This document shows, piece after piece, positions 20,705-32,240 of a stretch of 55,974 bases of DNA. The position numbers and the translations under genes were made by a program. The DNA is from Zygnema cylindricum (Eukaryota > Streptophyta > Zygnematophyceae > Zygnematales > Zygnemataceae). The notes below the pieces were generated by a model. That model searched no databases and had not been told where the DNA came from. It saw nothing but the letters and a program-made list of their open reading frames with translations. The stretch is taken from assembly GCA_037447655.1 (NCBI GenBank), contig JBBHKE010003061.1:123059-179032 (forward strand), given 5' to 3'. The stretch's first letter is position 1; every line of letters begins with the position of its first letter.

Positions 20705-23149
20705 TATGGCGATCGTCCAACCCATAGAGGAAGCGAAGGAAGGGGTTCAGGAAGAATGGAGTAAGAAGGACCCCGACTTTGACTCGAAAGAGGGTGACAA
20801 CATCGGAAAGACTTCCGTAGAGGCCCCGAAATCCATGACAAAACTTCTAGAGGAGTATGTTGATGTCTTTCCCCCGAAGTTCCTAGAAGGCTTACCTCTG
20901 AAACGCGCAGTAGACCACAAGATAGAGCTTGTTCTTGGAGCAGTACCCGCGGCTAATCGGATGTACAAGATGAGTTACACCGAATTGGACAAACTCAAAA
21001 AGCAGATTGCAGAGTTGGTAGAAGCCGAAGCAATCGAACCGAGCAAGTCACCGTATGGAGCCCCCGTTCTCTTCGTAAATAAGAAAGATCGAGGTTTTTG
21101 TATGAGTGTGGACTACCGAGCGCTAAACAAGTTAACGGTGAAGAATGCGTATCTTTTACCGAGAATAGACGAATTGTTGGATCGACTTCGAGGTGCTAAA
21201 TATTTCTCGAAGATAGATTTGCCGAGTGGTTATCACCAGATAAGAATTGCCAAGGAGGATGTGGAAAAGACGGCGTTTAGAACTCGGTATGGCCATTTCC
21301 AGTTTTGAGTTATGCCGTTAGGGTTGACTAAAGCGCCTGCAACTTTTATGCATTTGATGAATTCCATCTTTGGGGAATATTTGGACGCGTTTGTAATCCT
21401 CTTTTTAGACAACATATTGGTGTATAGCCGAACGCTGGAGGATCATATGAAGCACCTGCGGACGGTCCTTCAATTCCTTCGAGAGAACAAGTTGTACGCG
21501 AAGAGGAGTAAATGCGACTTCTTGAAGGAGCAAATTGATCTTTTAAGCCATATGGTGAGCTAGGACGGAATCGCAGTGGATCCGAACAAAACGAGGGCAG
21601 TGAAGTAGTGGCCGCAGCCGACGAATATTACGGAATTACGGAGCTTTCTGGGATTGTCCTCTTACTATCGACGTTTTTTCTAAGGTTTCGCAAAAATCGC
21701 AGCACCACTCACGGAATTACTCAAAAATGACGTGCTCTTCGAGTGGGAATCGGCGCAAGGGGCGGCTTTTAACACGCTAAAGAAGCAGTTGGTTACCGCC
21801 CCTGTGTTAGCTGTTCCCGACCCGGACTTACCTTGGACGATAATTACAAACGCCAACGATACGGCTATTAGAGCGATCCTTATGCTAGATCAAGGAAAAG
21901 GCTAACAACCCATTGCCTACGACAGTCGAAAACTAAAAGCAGCGGAGCTTAACTGGGCCACCCATGAAAAATGGACAATTGCAATCATCAATCCGCTGGA
22001 GGTTTGGAAATGTTACGTTCAGGGGAAGCGGATCACAGCTATCATGGATCACCACGTCCTACAGTACCTGCAAACAAAGCCAAAGTTTTCCAAGAAACAA
22101 GTGCGATGGATGAAGTTTCTTCAAACCTTCGGGCCGGAACTTGTCATTGAGTATTAGCCAAGCAAAACGAACCCGGCGAATGCGCAGTCGAGAAGACTCG
22201 GAGTCGCAGCGCTAGTGGTAGAGCAACCATTGCAAGCATCGCAAGATGTAGACGTAAGCTCTGTGAAAAAGAACACTGCAGCGTCAGACACAGTGCAAGA
22301 TCCGAAACTCAGTGCAAGTGGACGAGCAATGGTTAAGTAGGGTCAAAGCCGCTTACGACGAAGACGAGACAATAAAGGAACTCATTCAACGGAAGGTATT
22401 AATCCGAACCGCCAATGGTATGTGGTGGTACAGACCGAGTCAGATAACACGACTTTACGTTCCAACAAATCCGGAGTTACGTCATGTGATACTTAAAATG
22501 AGTCATGACGAGCCGCTCAGTGGACATTTTGGGCTGGATAAAACAATGCACGTGTCACTAAAGCTTATTAGTGGCCACTTATGACTCGCGACATTGCGGA
22601 GTATGTCCGGACTTGTGACTCCTATAATCAAACAAATCGGAATCGAGACAACAGGGTCTGTTACAACCCCTTCCCATACCATCTATTCATTGGGAGGCAA
22701 TTTCTATGGATTTTATCGTAGCTCTCTCGCTGACTAAGGAGGGCTATGACTCAATCTTTATCGTCGTGGATTATTTTACGAAAATGGCCCATTTCCTACC
22801 CACGTCAACCACAACCACTACGCAAGAGGTAGTGGACTTATTCTTTCGGGAAATATTCCGCCATCACGGAATTCCGAAGAGGATTGTCAGCGATCTTGAT
22901 CAGAAATTTATCAACCACTTTTGGCAAAACCTATTTGAGTTGTGTGGCACGCAGTTGGCTATGTCCACAGCTTACCACCTTCAAACTGATGGTCAGACTG
23001 AAAGGGTGAATCGGACTTTAGAGGAGGCGTTGCGGGCTTATGTATTGGTGCACCAAACGGATTGGGTTAACCATCTAACAGCGATCGAGGTGGCGTACTA
23101 CATTGCGGTGCACTCGTCCACGAGTGCTACGCCATTCTCCCTCAATTGA
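20636..23149 (+). pseudogene. Ty3/gypsy-type pol fragment (RT, RNase H, integrase), decayed
   Basis: Begins with a protease-RT linker pattern ([16 protein letters not shown]), then RT with [55 protein letters not shown] and [15 protein letters not shown]. The RT catalytic box reads FLDN at about 21405, where the family has xxDD, so the second Asp is lost. Six in-frame stops lie at 21306, 21561, 21606, 21681, 21903 and 22155. Frame changes follow before 22312 and before 22706. RNase H and the integrase zinc region are recognisable. The integrase core holds the D, D and E positions (MDFIVALS, IVSDLDQKF, QTERVNR). The fragment stops abruptly in SSTSATPFSLN, so the integrase C-terminus, any chromodomain and the native LTR are missing. 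No protease is seen. Confidence 0.88.
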
Positions 23150-23151
23150 AA

Positions 23152-23796
23152 GTCTATAGGCACCATTGTCACACAGAATTTGCAAATCCAAAGAAGCTAA
23201 TCTAGATAGTGCCGACTCCAAATTGATATAAACCCAAATTATTAACCCCTTAAAAATAAAAACCCCATTACAAATTCACCCTGTGAAATAAGACTTTCTG
23301 TGTGCTCAGTTTCACCGCAGAATGCAAAGTTAAAATATGAGTTTTGGAAAACATTCCCCACTTTGACTTTCCCTTAGAAATTCAGCCACCCTGGCAGGCA
23401 AAAACTCTGAACGACTACACCCCTGTGTAGCCTGGACTCTCTTGAGTCCACAGCAAAAAGAATCACTGAATTTGCTCACCTGAGCATTAAGTAATCAATG
23501 GTCAAAGATGACCTATTTGTACAAATGCTCTCTGGGAGAGAGGTTGAAACCCAAAAAATATTCTAAGTCCTAGACTACCTCTCTAAGCCTACTACAAGCG
23601 TACATATCCAATCAAGAGACTGTAAGGTACAAGAAGGTACAGGTACCGCTGTACTTCGTGTACGACCATTGTACGGCATGGCCGCTCCGCTGACGCGTGT
23701 CACATCTTGAGCCAAAGTTGCTCCCTCCGCGATACTCACTGTCCAACCACCCCTTGCCACGTATCATCTGCCGACATATGCTCAACAAACGGCCAG
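23152..23796 (-). repeat. Inverted LTR-like repeat C, 3' of the chimeric retroelement
   Basis: Carries the family landmarks agtgccgactcc, cagccaccctggcaggc, cagcaaaaagaatcactgaa and gtcaaagatgacctatttgt in the minus-gag orientation. It is therefore opposite to repeat D on the other side of the gag-pol body. It starts immediately after the truncated integrase. Confidence 0.75.
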
Positions 23797-23965
23797 AAAA
23801 CCACTCCGGAATTTAGGCTCCTCCGCGAGCCGTCGATCGTGAAGTCGACATTTGATTACATCCGTTTAAATCCAATGTCGTTTCGTTTCGTAATCCGTAT
23901 ATATTGAGTATGTAGATTAGTATTTTGGAATGATACTTTTCAATCTGAATGCGGTGATTGTTTTG

Positions 23966-24030
23966 TCAACGCCTAAGTGGATAAGACGTATGGTTGTGCA
24001 GCTAATGCAGACCCTCGCTCAAATTCGTCC
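23966..24030 (+). repeat. tRNA-like module downstream of LTR-like repeat C
   Basis: aacgcctaagtggataagac resembles the A-box region of the module at 18756-18816, and cgctcaaattcg resembles a B box. No complete cloverleaf. Confidence 0.35.
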
Positions 24031-24142
24031 AATGGCGTCATCTTGGTAGAAAGCCTTATGTTATTATACCTTAGTGGTATATTGTAACTAGTTAATATAT
24101 TTGCGGACCACGGTAGCATGACGTTTCAATGAGACCTAAGGG

Positions 24143-24203
24143 AAAAGGTGCACGACTGGCAGTATGGCCTATGGAGTGAGAGATCCAGGATCAAATCCTC
24201 CCA
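24143..24203 (+). repeat. Second tRNA-like module (SINE-type) near repeat C
   Basis: Contains gactggcagtatggcctatg and the B box ggatcaaatcc, followed by tatggcggcagccatggc and tgactacggcaagtatgg. The last two motifs link it to the modules at 18756 and 14042, so all belong to one family. Confidence 0.5.
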
Positions 24204-24932
24204 AGTTCAATATTTTATTGATATTTCTTTCTGCCTATGGCGGCAGCCATGGCTATCTCTGTCTTCCAGTGACTACGGCAAGTATGGATGACTTTTGAAG
24301 ACCATCTAGCAAACACATAGAATAAACTCTGACCTAGAAAATACCCAATTTTAACAAAAAGTGGATGTCCGAGACCCCTGCAAATTTTTTTCCGTACATG
24401 TTTGTCATTTTTTTATGTGCATGCGCGTGACGAGCAGTGAAAAAAATAGCGTGTACTTTCTTTCGTGCAATTTTTTTCGAAAACGTTTGACGCGTGCAAT
24501 CCAGGTTTTCTATTCGTCAATAGGGTAGTATTTTGATTAAAACCAGGTCGCGATTTGATTCCAGTGCAACTGTGAAGATAAGCTGGAAGTGGGTCGCGAT
24601 GATAATAACGCCAAATTGTCGTACCTTCCAAGTTCTAAGATGACGCAAAATGTACTTGTGTTTTTGCCCATTTTTCTTACGGCGTAATATTTTCTCGTTG
24701 GAAGTCCCATTTTCTATGAAAAAGACGGAAAAATACCCTTACTTGAACACATGGGGACACGCCCTAAAAACTAAAAAAGCCAATTTTTTCAACCATCTTC
24801 TAGTATTAGCAAAAAACAATTTTCTAACAACCATACTTCTTCTTTTGGAGGAATAAAAGGGTTTCCTTTGCCGTACTCTACCGTACAGTAGTACTGTTTC
24901 ATAAATATTTTATTTCTGTACGGCCGCCTCTA

Positions 24933-24933
<1 letters not shown>

Positions 24934-25028
<95 letters not shown>
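24934..25028 (+). repeat. (CT)n microsatellite, copy B
   Basis: About 95 bp of nearly perfect CT dinucleotides. It is shorter than the copy A tract, consistent with microsatellite length change after duplication. Confidence 0.95.
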
Positions 25029-25031
<3 letters not shown>

Positions 25032-25476
25032 GTTTTTTTTTCAGTCCACCTCAGCTCTTCCAGAATCTCCCCTTCGGCTTGAATTGTCGCTCTTTCCTCC
25101 TTTTCCTTCAGCAGTAAACACTCTCTCGCACTCTCACGCTTTCCCCCTTGTCTCCCTTTTTATCTCCCTCCCCCTCCCCCTCCCTTTCGCTTTACCTTTC
25201 GCTCTCTCGCTCCCTCTCTTTCTCCCTCTCCCAAAGAAAAGACAAATTTTCAAGGGGAAGGGGAGAGGGAGGGGGAGGGGAGGGGGAGGAGGAGGCCAGA
25301 CGGAGAGGCAGTGGAGGAGGGAGGAAGAGAGAGCGAAGCAAGGAGAGTAGTGGAGGGGAGTGTTGTGCAAAGTACGGGTGTGCACATTGCCATGGAGACG
25401 AATTAGATGAATAATAATTACTTAACAGACTTAATGTCTTTTTTTGCAGCTTTTGTTCGCTTCGTATCAGCTTTAG

Positions 25477-25699
25477 TACACCACGAATCGCTATTAGGGT
25501 TAATATTTTGTTCGCCACTTCAAAAATAAAATTCTCCGTACACACTAGTCGGATTGTGGATCTGACGCTTGCGATTGAATGGTAACATTCTCAGCTTCCG
25601 ATTGGCGGTCTCGAATTGAAAATACGACGAGTGTGTACAAAGAAAAGATGTTTTAAGTGGCGAAAAAAAGCATTGACGCTAATGGCGATTCAATGTGTA
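25477..25699. mobile_element. TACACCG-family foldback MITE (copy B)
   Basis: Nearly identical to 12792-13014, so it was present before the segmental duplication. Confidence 0.85.
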
Positions 25700-25944
25700 G
25701 TTTACCCCGCCTATTGTTTACCGTACAAATTTTAGTTAGAGTGAATTAATGACATATAGCGCCAATAGCTTGACAAATGTCGAGCAGCATACGCCGATTT
25801 ACAGCTTACCTAACCGATATTAGAAGTTATTTATTCAATTTCAAAACTACATTCTAATTTCTAATATTGTGTATCGGTAGAAATTTTATCGCAATAACAC
25901 CGATACCGATAGTTATCAGTTATCAAACGGTCAGAGGTCTCGAT

Positions 25945-26647
25945 ACCGAAATTCTATGAGGTCCATTCCCCCACAAAAATCGCAGATCCAAAGAAGCTTA
26001 TCTAGTTAGTGCCGACTCCAAGTTGAAAAAACCCAAATGACGCGTACCCAAAAAGTAAGAACCCTAATAGAGATTCACCTCTGTAAAATAAGACAATCTG
26101 TGTGCTCAGTTCCCCAACAGAGTGTAAAGTTAGAATATGAGTATTTAGACACATTCCCCCACTTTGACATTCCCTTACAAATGCAACCACCCTGGCAAGC
26201 AAAATCTCTGACCAACTACACCCGTGTGTAGCGTGGACTCCCATTGAGTCCGCAGCAAAAAGAATCAATGAATTTGCTCTTCTGACCAGTTAGTTATGGC
26301 TGGCCAAAGATGGCCTATAAATACAAAAGCACTCTGGGAGAAAGGCGGCTACCTACTATTTTTCTAAATCCTAAACCCCTGTCTAAACCCTCTACTACTG
26401 AAGTAAGGCACCAATTACAATAGTGTACCGTACATAAAAGAACAAGTGCCGGAGTACTATATGTACGGTATTTGTTCGGCAGGTCCATACTGGTGACATT
26501 TGTCATATCCAGACTTGTTATCTTGCGCTTCGGAGATTCTGTAAACGCGTAAGATGTTGCCACGTGTCATCCTGAGTGGCGCCGTGTGAAAAACACCAAA
26601 ACGCCTTATCCGCGATATCGGCTCCTACCACGGCCGTTCGATGAAGA
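25945..26647 (-). repeat. LTR-like repeat, distal side of gag element B
   Basis: Nearly identical to 13261-13960, with a handful of differences such as gaacaagtgccgg for gtacaggtgtcgg. Confidence 0.75.
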
Positions 26648-26728
26648 CCGACTAAATGAATAATCCTACATGTACATCTTTAAATATCTATCAAACCTTA
26701 TATACTCCAGCATTGGTCTTAGATTTAT

Positions 26729-26791
26729 AGGACAAAGCTAAAGGCTACAGATGATTTGATGGACGATAGGCACCCAGGATCAAATCCTGGG
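26729..26791 (+). repeat. tRNA-like module, copy B
   Basis: Identical copy of 14042-14104 with the B box ggatcaaatcc. Confidence 0.45.
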
Positions 26792-27121
26792 TTTTAAAAC
26801 CACTTTTGGTAAATATACCAATATCTTCTCCTATCTCTCTAGAAGGCCTAGTTAGTCATGGCTCTAGCGCCCTATCCTGCCTTCAATGACTACAACAAGT
26901 GTGGAGGCTTGGAGAAGGGAGTTAGAGGCGCACTGCCTCTGCTCTTTTCTATCATAATACAAACCTAGTAAATACTTAAATTTTAACTCTCTCCTTGTTT
27001 TCTAGTCTATTTTTCTTTCAACTCACACTTGATAAAAGACACAAAAAAAACAACAAAAACAAACACCCTTTTTTTCTTTTTTCTTGTTCATTATATAAAA
27101 CTTTAGGAAAATACCCTCGTC

Positions 27122-28866
27122 TTAATTGAAACAATGTATTAGATGAACTGAAATAATCATTGCATCGGATATTTTATTTTGCATGCCATTTTTTATAAAT
27201 GTGGGCTTTTGGAGCAATGATTTTATCCACCTCATTTTTTTTTCATCCAAGCAAAATCCAGATTCCCACTTGTAGTTGAAACAAAAAGCCCCATCCCCAA
27301 CATACAACACATACCCAGATGCTAACATTTTTACTAGCACACCTTCATAAATGGCATCACTCCCATTAGTGATGTCAAATCCATTACCCCCCAAATTTAT
27401 CTTTAAATCAAGAGTCCCCACTAAGTTCCTCATAAAAACTACATATTTCGTACTCATATATTTTTCCATGATAATTACCCCATTTTTTGAACTTCCCTCA
27501 CTCTCCCCCATGGAATTATTTTCAGTATCATTTTCTATTTTGATTCCCAAAAAAAAATTCTCCTCCCATAAACCTTTTATTAAATATTCCTCTTCTCCCC
27601 TATCGTTTTGAGCCCCCTCTAGATTTTACTTCTCCCCTTTCAATGGAATCCGTAGAAGTCTCCTCTTTCGACCAGTTTGTTGACTCCAAAATATCTATGA
27701 AAATATCCTCATTGTTTTTAACTTATTCAAATACATGCTTTCTCTTTACCTCCCTTATACCTCCAGAATCACACTGTTGCTTTCGTGGAATTTCTATGCG
27801 CTTTTCTCTCTTCCCCATTATACCAATGTGGAGGAGCTCCGAAATATCTTCATCATGTTTTTCCTCTTCCCTTTTTTCCTCCTCATTCCCATTCGAACTT
27901 CTAATTTCTTCGAACGAAGGACATTTCGCCATATAGTGACCCGGTTCCCTACAAAAGAAGCAAAATTTTCCTTTCGAAGCTACCCTTTTTTTTCCTCTTC
28001 CTCTCTTTCCACCAAAGTTCTGATAAGGCTTATCTTTATCTTTCTTCTTCTCATCACGGTTCGCCAGTCACCACCAGCTGTTAGTGCATTCACCCAGTCA
28101 CTTCGCCTACGAAGCTCGAAAGTGCTTTCCTCACAAAAATCATCCCCATGGTAATGCTCCAAGTCTACAAGAAGCAATCCATTTCCTGCATACGGTTAAT
28201 GATGTTTTCCTACTCATCTAGGAGTTTCATGATTAATGTGTTAATCTTTCTCTACTCATATTCTACATATCGTGCATTATCAAGCTCAACATATAACGCA
28301 ACAATATCATTGCAAAAATCTATCATACCGCCTTTATAAACATAGCTCTGTATTTCCTATTTTACTAATTGTTGCCTCTGCATCCTCTCACTGTTATAAA
28401 TTTGAAATAGTGTATCCCAGATTTTTGAACACCTAGTTAAGTTTATAAGAGTGATTGCTATACCCTTAGACACGTTTCTACGTATGAGATGTTTTGATAT
28501 AGTAATTTTGTACTCCCAAATTTTATTGTCAATTTCTTCAGTTTTAGTTATTACCCCTAAAAGTGAAACCATACCAGAGAGCCTAGCTCCCCTCACCATT
28601 GTTGTTTCTTTTCCTTTCTCCCCATTTCCCTCTTCCATAGCAATAATTTCCCTTTCACCTTCCGTTGCATCTGAACTTCGTTTGGTTTTTGGGAAAGCCC
28701 AAAATGAATCTCCATAGTGAGTTCCACTGAAGCGCGGCGGCGGACTCCTCACTTGTCGCGAAACAATTCCTTAAAAGTGCTTTTCGAAAAACAATCCCTC
28801 CATCGTAAATTCCTGGTAAGTGAAGTCTGTTCCATCAAACATAGGCACCCTAGATGGTGGGCCCAT
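27122..28866 (-). pseudogene. Decayed copia-type gag with the same unknown downstream ORF (element B)
   Basis: The start codon at 28866 reads MGPPSRVPMFDGTDFTYQ-like. Later segments match copy A, including KIWEYKITISKHLIRRNVSK and a knuckle region near 27950 ending GHYMAKCPSFEEI across a frame break. The downstream unknown ORF is open for 142 codons (27122-27550) and includes INLGGNGFDITNGSDAI and KWESGFCLDEKKMRW. Several frame breaks make the gag non-functional. Divergence from copy A here is clearly higher than in the flanking DNA. Confidence 0.7.
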
Positions 28867-28868
28867 AA

Positions 28869-29569
28869 CCTGAAATTCTATGAGGTCCATTACCCCACAG
28901 AAATTGCGAACCAAAGAAGCTTGTCTAGAAAGTGACGACTCTTAGTTGATACAAACCCAAATTACTAACACTTGACAGTCAAAACCTCAATAAAGCTTCA
29001 CCCTTGTGAAAGAAGACAATATGTGTGCTCAGATCCCCAAGATAGTGCAAAGTTTGAATATGAGTATTTGGACACATACCCCCACTTTGAATTTCCCTTA
29101 CAAATTCAGCCACCCTGACAAGCAAAATACCTAACCGAATACACCGTAGTGTAGCTTGGACTCCCCTGAGTCCGCAGCAAAAAGAATCACTGAATTTGCT
29201 CCTCTGAGCAGTTAGTTATGTCTGGCCAAAGATGGCCTATAAATACAAAAGCACTCTGAGAGAAAAGCGACTACCTACTATATTTCTAAGTCCTAAACCC
29301 CTGTCTAGACCCTCTACTATTGAAGTACGACACCAATCACAATAATGTACCGTATATAAAATTACAGATCTCGCAGTACTATATGTACGGCATTTGTACG
29401 GCATGTCCATATCGGTGACATTTGTCACATCGTGACTGGTTATCTTGTGCTCCGGAGATAATGTAAACCTGTATAATGTTGCCACATGTTATCCGGAGCG
29501 ACGGCATGCAAAAAACACCAGAACGCCCTTTCCGCGGTATCAGCTTCTGCCACGGCCGTTCGATGAAGA
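28869..29569 (-). repeat. LTR-like repeat, proximal side of gag element B
   Basis: 28869-29080 is diverged from copy A, while 29081-29569 is almost identical to 16478-16966. The similarity switch therefore lies inside this repeat. Confidence 0.75.
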
Positions 29570-30107
29570 TTTTAACAGATATATCTGTACTATCTGTACT
29601 TCATGTCCGGAGTACTTCCTGTCCGGTAAATTGAACCTAAAAATTTACGAGGAAATGTACGTTTTTTTACGGGAAATCTATGGACTTTGACGAAAAAATA
29701 CATTGCACGTTGTAGTTTTTTTTGGCCAGTTAACTAAAGAAAAGTTTTACGAGAACGAACGGCATTGTATCGACAAATTGATGATCACGGAACGGGAAAA
29801 AGACGGCGGACACAAAGTACAACGGACGCAAAAGAACATTATGCACGCCGCCGGAATCGAACGTAGGACTTTCAATGAGAAAATACGAACAGACGGCCAG
29901 CGTGAGCGCTGGCTTCCCGGAATGGCTCTTTTGGCGGCTTATGCCAAAAAATTCAACGGATTGACACGTGGCTAGTTTCTCGTGGATCCCAAGGAAAAAA
30001 GGGACAAAGCCATGGCATAGGATGTGAAAGGTACATCGTGTTAACTGGAGCCGTACTAAAGTCGTACATATCTTATGTCGGCTACTTTACTTTCGGCTTG
30101 TAAAAAT

Positions 30108-30544
30108 GATCTGATTGGTAGGCACCTCAGTAGATAGGGGTTGTGAGTAGAGCGAGTCGGGGGAATAACACGTACAGTTGAGTGAACTTGCCGTAGAAAT
30201 ATATGTACGGTCCGTACATATATTGCCAATAGTTATCGATATCGGTGTTATCGCCGATAATAACCGATAAATATGAGTTATTTATCGGCGTTAACATCAA
30301 TAAGAATATATCGTACCAATATATCGATTATCGGCTACTTGAAAAAAGGCCCATATATGTTATTGGCAAATCCTTATCGATACACAAAAATACTAATTTC
30401 TGATTATAGAATATGTACGAAAAAATTGTAAAATAACGTAAACCCTAAAAATTAAAACGAAAAAATGTTCCGACGAATTTGTTGAAGTTATTTTTTCATT
30501 ATTGATTTTACTATTTTCGCCTTCTTGCAACCTTATGTGAAATT
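30108..30544. repeat. Inverse of the palindrome's inner arm end plus a TATCGG repeat
   Basis: 30108-30175 (gatctgattggtaggcacct, cgggggaataa) is the inverse of 17700-17785. 30225-30395 is a TATCGG repeat in the orientation opposite to 18455-18592. 30395-30544 holds nothing recognised. Confidence 0.7.
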
Positions 30545-31207
30545 TTGTGGTCTCCATTGACCCACAGAATGAGCAGCCTTTGTAAAGTCTCTTTGATAAT
30601 ATTTGCCCTTTCCACTTTCTCACTAAATACGTGCCACCCTGGCACACAAATATTCTAACCACCCTCACCCCAGTGAGGACAAGACTCCCTTGAGTCAAAT
30701 GCAAAAAGAATCGCTAAATTTTCTCCCTTGGGCAGTAAGTTAGGGCTGGTCAAATATGACATTTATAATTACTAGCTCTCTTAGAGAGAGGTACCTAAAT
30801 ATCACTAAGTCTTGGTCTGCCTACTCACGACTATCTAATACTAAACCTTAGTCCAATAGGAACACTATATAGTACAATAAGGTACAATGGGCGATGTACT
30901 TATTGCACGTCCATTGTACGACATAGTCTACAAGGTAACACCTCTCAAATCGGGAGCCATGGTTCGTCCTCCCATCTTCTCCGGTATCAAATAATGTGGC
31001 GCCACGTGGCACCACGTGACGCTATCTTCGAATGTCGCCAAAAGCTCACTTCGGGTGGCGGCTAAAATGCTGGTCGTCCGATCATAACATATTTTACGTG
31101 TTCAGATTCGCGTACGTGCATGAATTGTTCCTCTTCGCTAGTTTGGTGTTAATTAGTCGTTTTGTTAATGTTTATATATCTTTGAAATCCGCCACGTGCA
31201 TCGTTTC

Positions 31208-31270
31208 GATAAAGCCTTAGTGGATTAGGCTAACGTCTACATAGTGATCTTCAGACCTAGGTTCAAAATC
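31208..31270 (+). repeat. tRNA-like module in the inverted repeat D copy
   Basis: gccttagtggattaggcta (A-box region) and ggttcaaaatc (B-box region). It is the counterpart of 18756-18816. The transposon sits 8 bp downstream. Confidence 0.45.
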
Positions 31271-31277
31271 GCACTAA

Positions 31278-32086
31278 GGGTATTTTCCCATGTGTTAAAG
31301 TTACAGTTATTTTTTGTCGTTTTCCTCCGTAACTTAAGAAAAAAAACGAGAAAATCCGCAACCGTACCAAAAAATAGAAATTACCACTGTACAAGTTGCG
31401 TTACCCTTAAACTTTATACGTACAGTAGTTTGTCGTCTAGCGCGATACAATTTGTTGTTTAGATCATTTCGACCCACTTTCACGTCTTTCAACACATGTT
31501 CAAACTTACATCAAATCACCTCGCGAGGTGATTTGAAATAAAGTCCAATAAGGTGAGCAAATAGGCAGACATTGTCCCACGTAACTGAAGTTTTTTACAT
31601 TTTTTGTGCGCGGAGTACCAAAAAAAAACACACTGCACGTTTCCAACCTATGCATAATGTTTTACGTGCGCTGATTCGTACATGGGTCGTCTCTCTAAAA
31701 AACACGTGTCTTCACACATACTGCGTATGAAAAATATTGGCCACCTGTTGGCAAGTTGGAATACGATAAACGAAACCGCAAATTCTGTGCGATAGCGAAA
31801 GGTATTTTAGGGTTTGGACACGTCGACAATGTGGCATACGGACATTACGAAGTCATAAAAAATGTACAGCGTTCGGAGAAACGCCTCAAATTGAAGGCGA
31901 GTGGAAGTTTCGCCTCATTTTATGTACCACTTCATCTGTCACATTTCTTCGTCCACGTCTACGTAAGTCACTTTTTTAAGTGACAAGTTATTTGCGTTTA
32001 CATCCGAATGCTCTGAAAGCTGTACGGAGAATCTTCGCTAAAAAACAAAGTAGCAAGACTAAATTTGGTTACATGCGAAAATACCC
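31278..32086. mobile_element. 809-bp PIF/Harbinger-like non-autonomous element
   Basis: Left end GGGTATTTTCCCATGTG and right end CATGCGAAAATACCC form inverted termini flanked by direct TAA (31275-31277 and 32087-32089). The homologous sequence at 18735-18760 lacks the insert and reads straight through one such site. A TAA target duplication and GGG-starting termini fit PIF/Harbinger. No transposase is encoded. Confidence 0.85.
31511..31536. repeat. 26-bp perfect palindrome
   Basis: tcaaatcacctcg followed directly by cgaggtgatttga, inside the 809-bp element. No mismatches and no loop. Confidence 0.9.
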
Positions 32087-32240
32087 TAAGGCAACATTCT
32101 GGTAAGATATCGTATAATTTTAAATCGCCACTTTCTAAATATGGCCGCAGGTATGGCGTGCCTTTGATCCTCACTCTCTCTCTTTAAAGTATAACTAAAA
32201 TAGAGAAGTGAACTATTAATTACCTCTTTTCAACACTATG

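Larger units (their letters stand above)
24357..30107 (+). repeat. Segmental duplication, copy B (about 5.75 kb)
   Basis: Same order of parts as copy A: Harbinger-like right end (to 24764), CT tract 24934-25028, polypurine foldback, MITE 25477-25699, TATCGG fragment, LTR-like repeat, tRNA-like module, gag pseudogene, LTR-like repeat and the left palindrome arm. Sequence diverges abruptly after 30107, where copy A enters its TATCGG spacer. Confidence 0.92.
30545..32240 (-). repeat. LTR-like repeat D, inverted copy, interrupted by a transposon
   Basis: Inverse of 18600-19488 at roughly 80 percent identity by eye. Landmarks: cattgacccacagaatgagc, cacgtgacgctatctt, gaattgttcctcttcg and ttcaacacta at the far end. 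The only large gap is the 809-bp element at 31278-32086. No gag follows the 30545 end. Confidence 0.8.
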
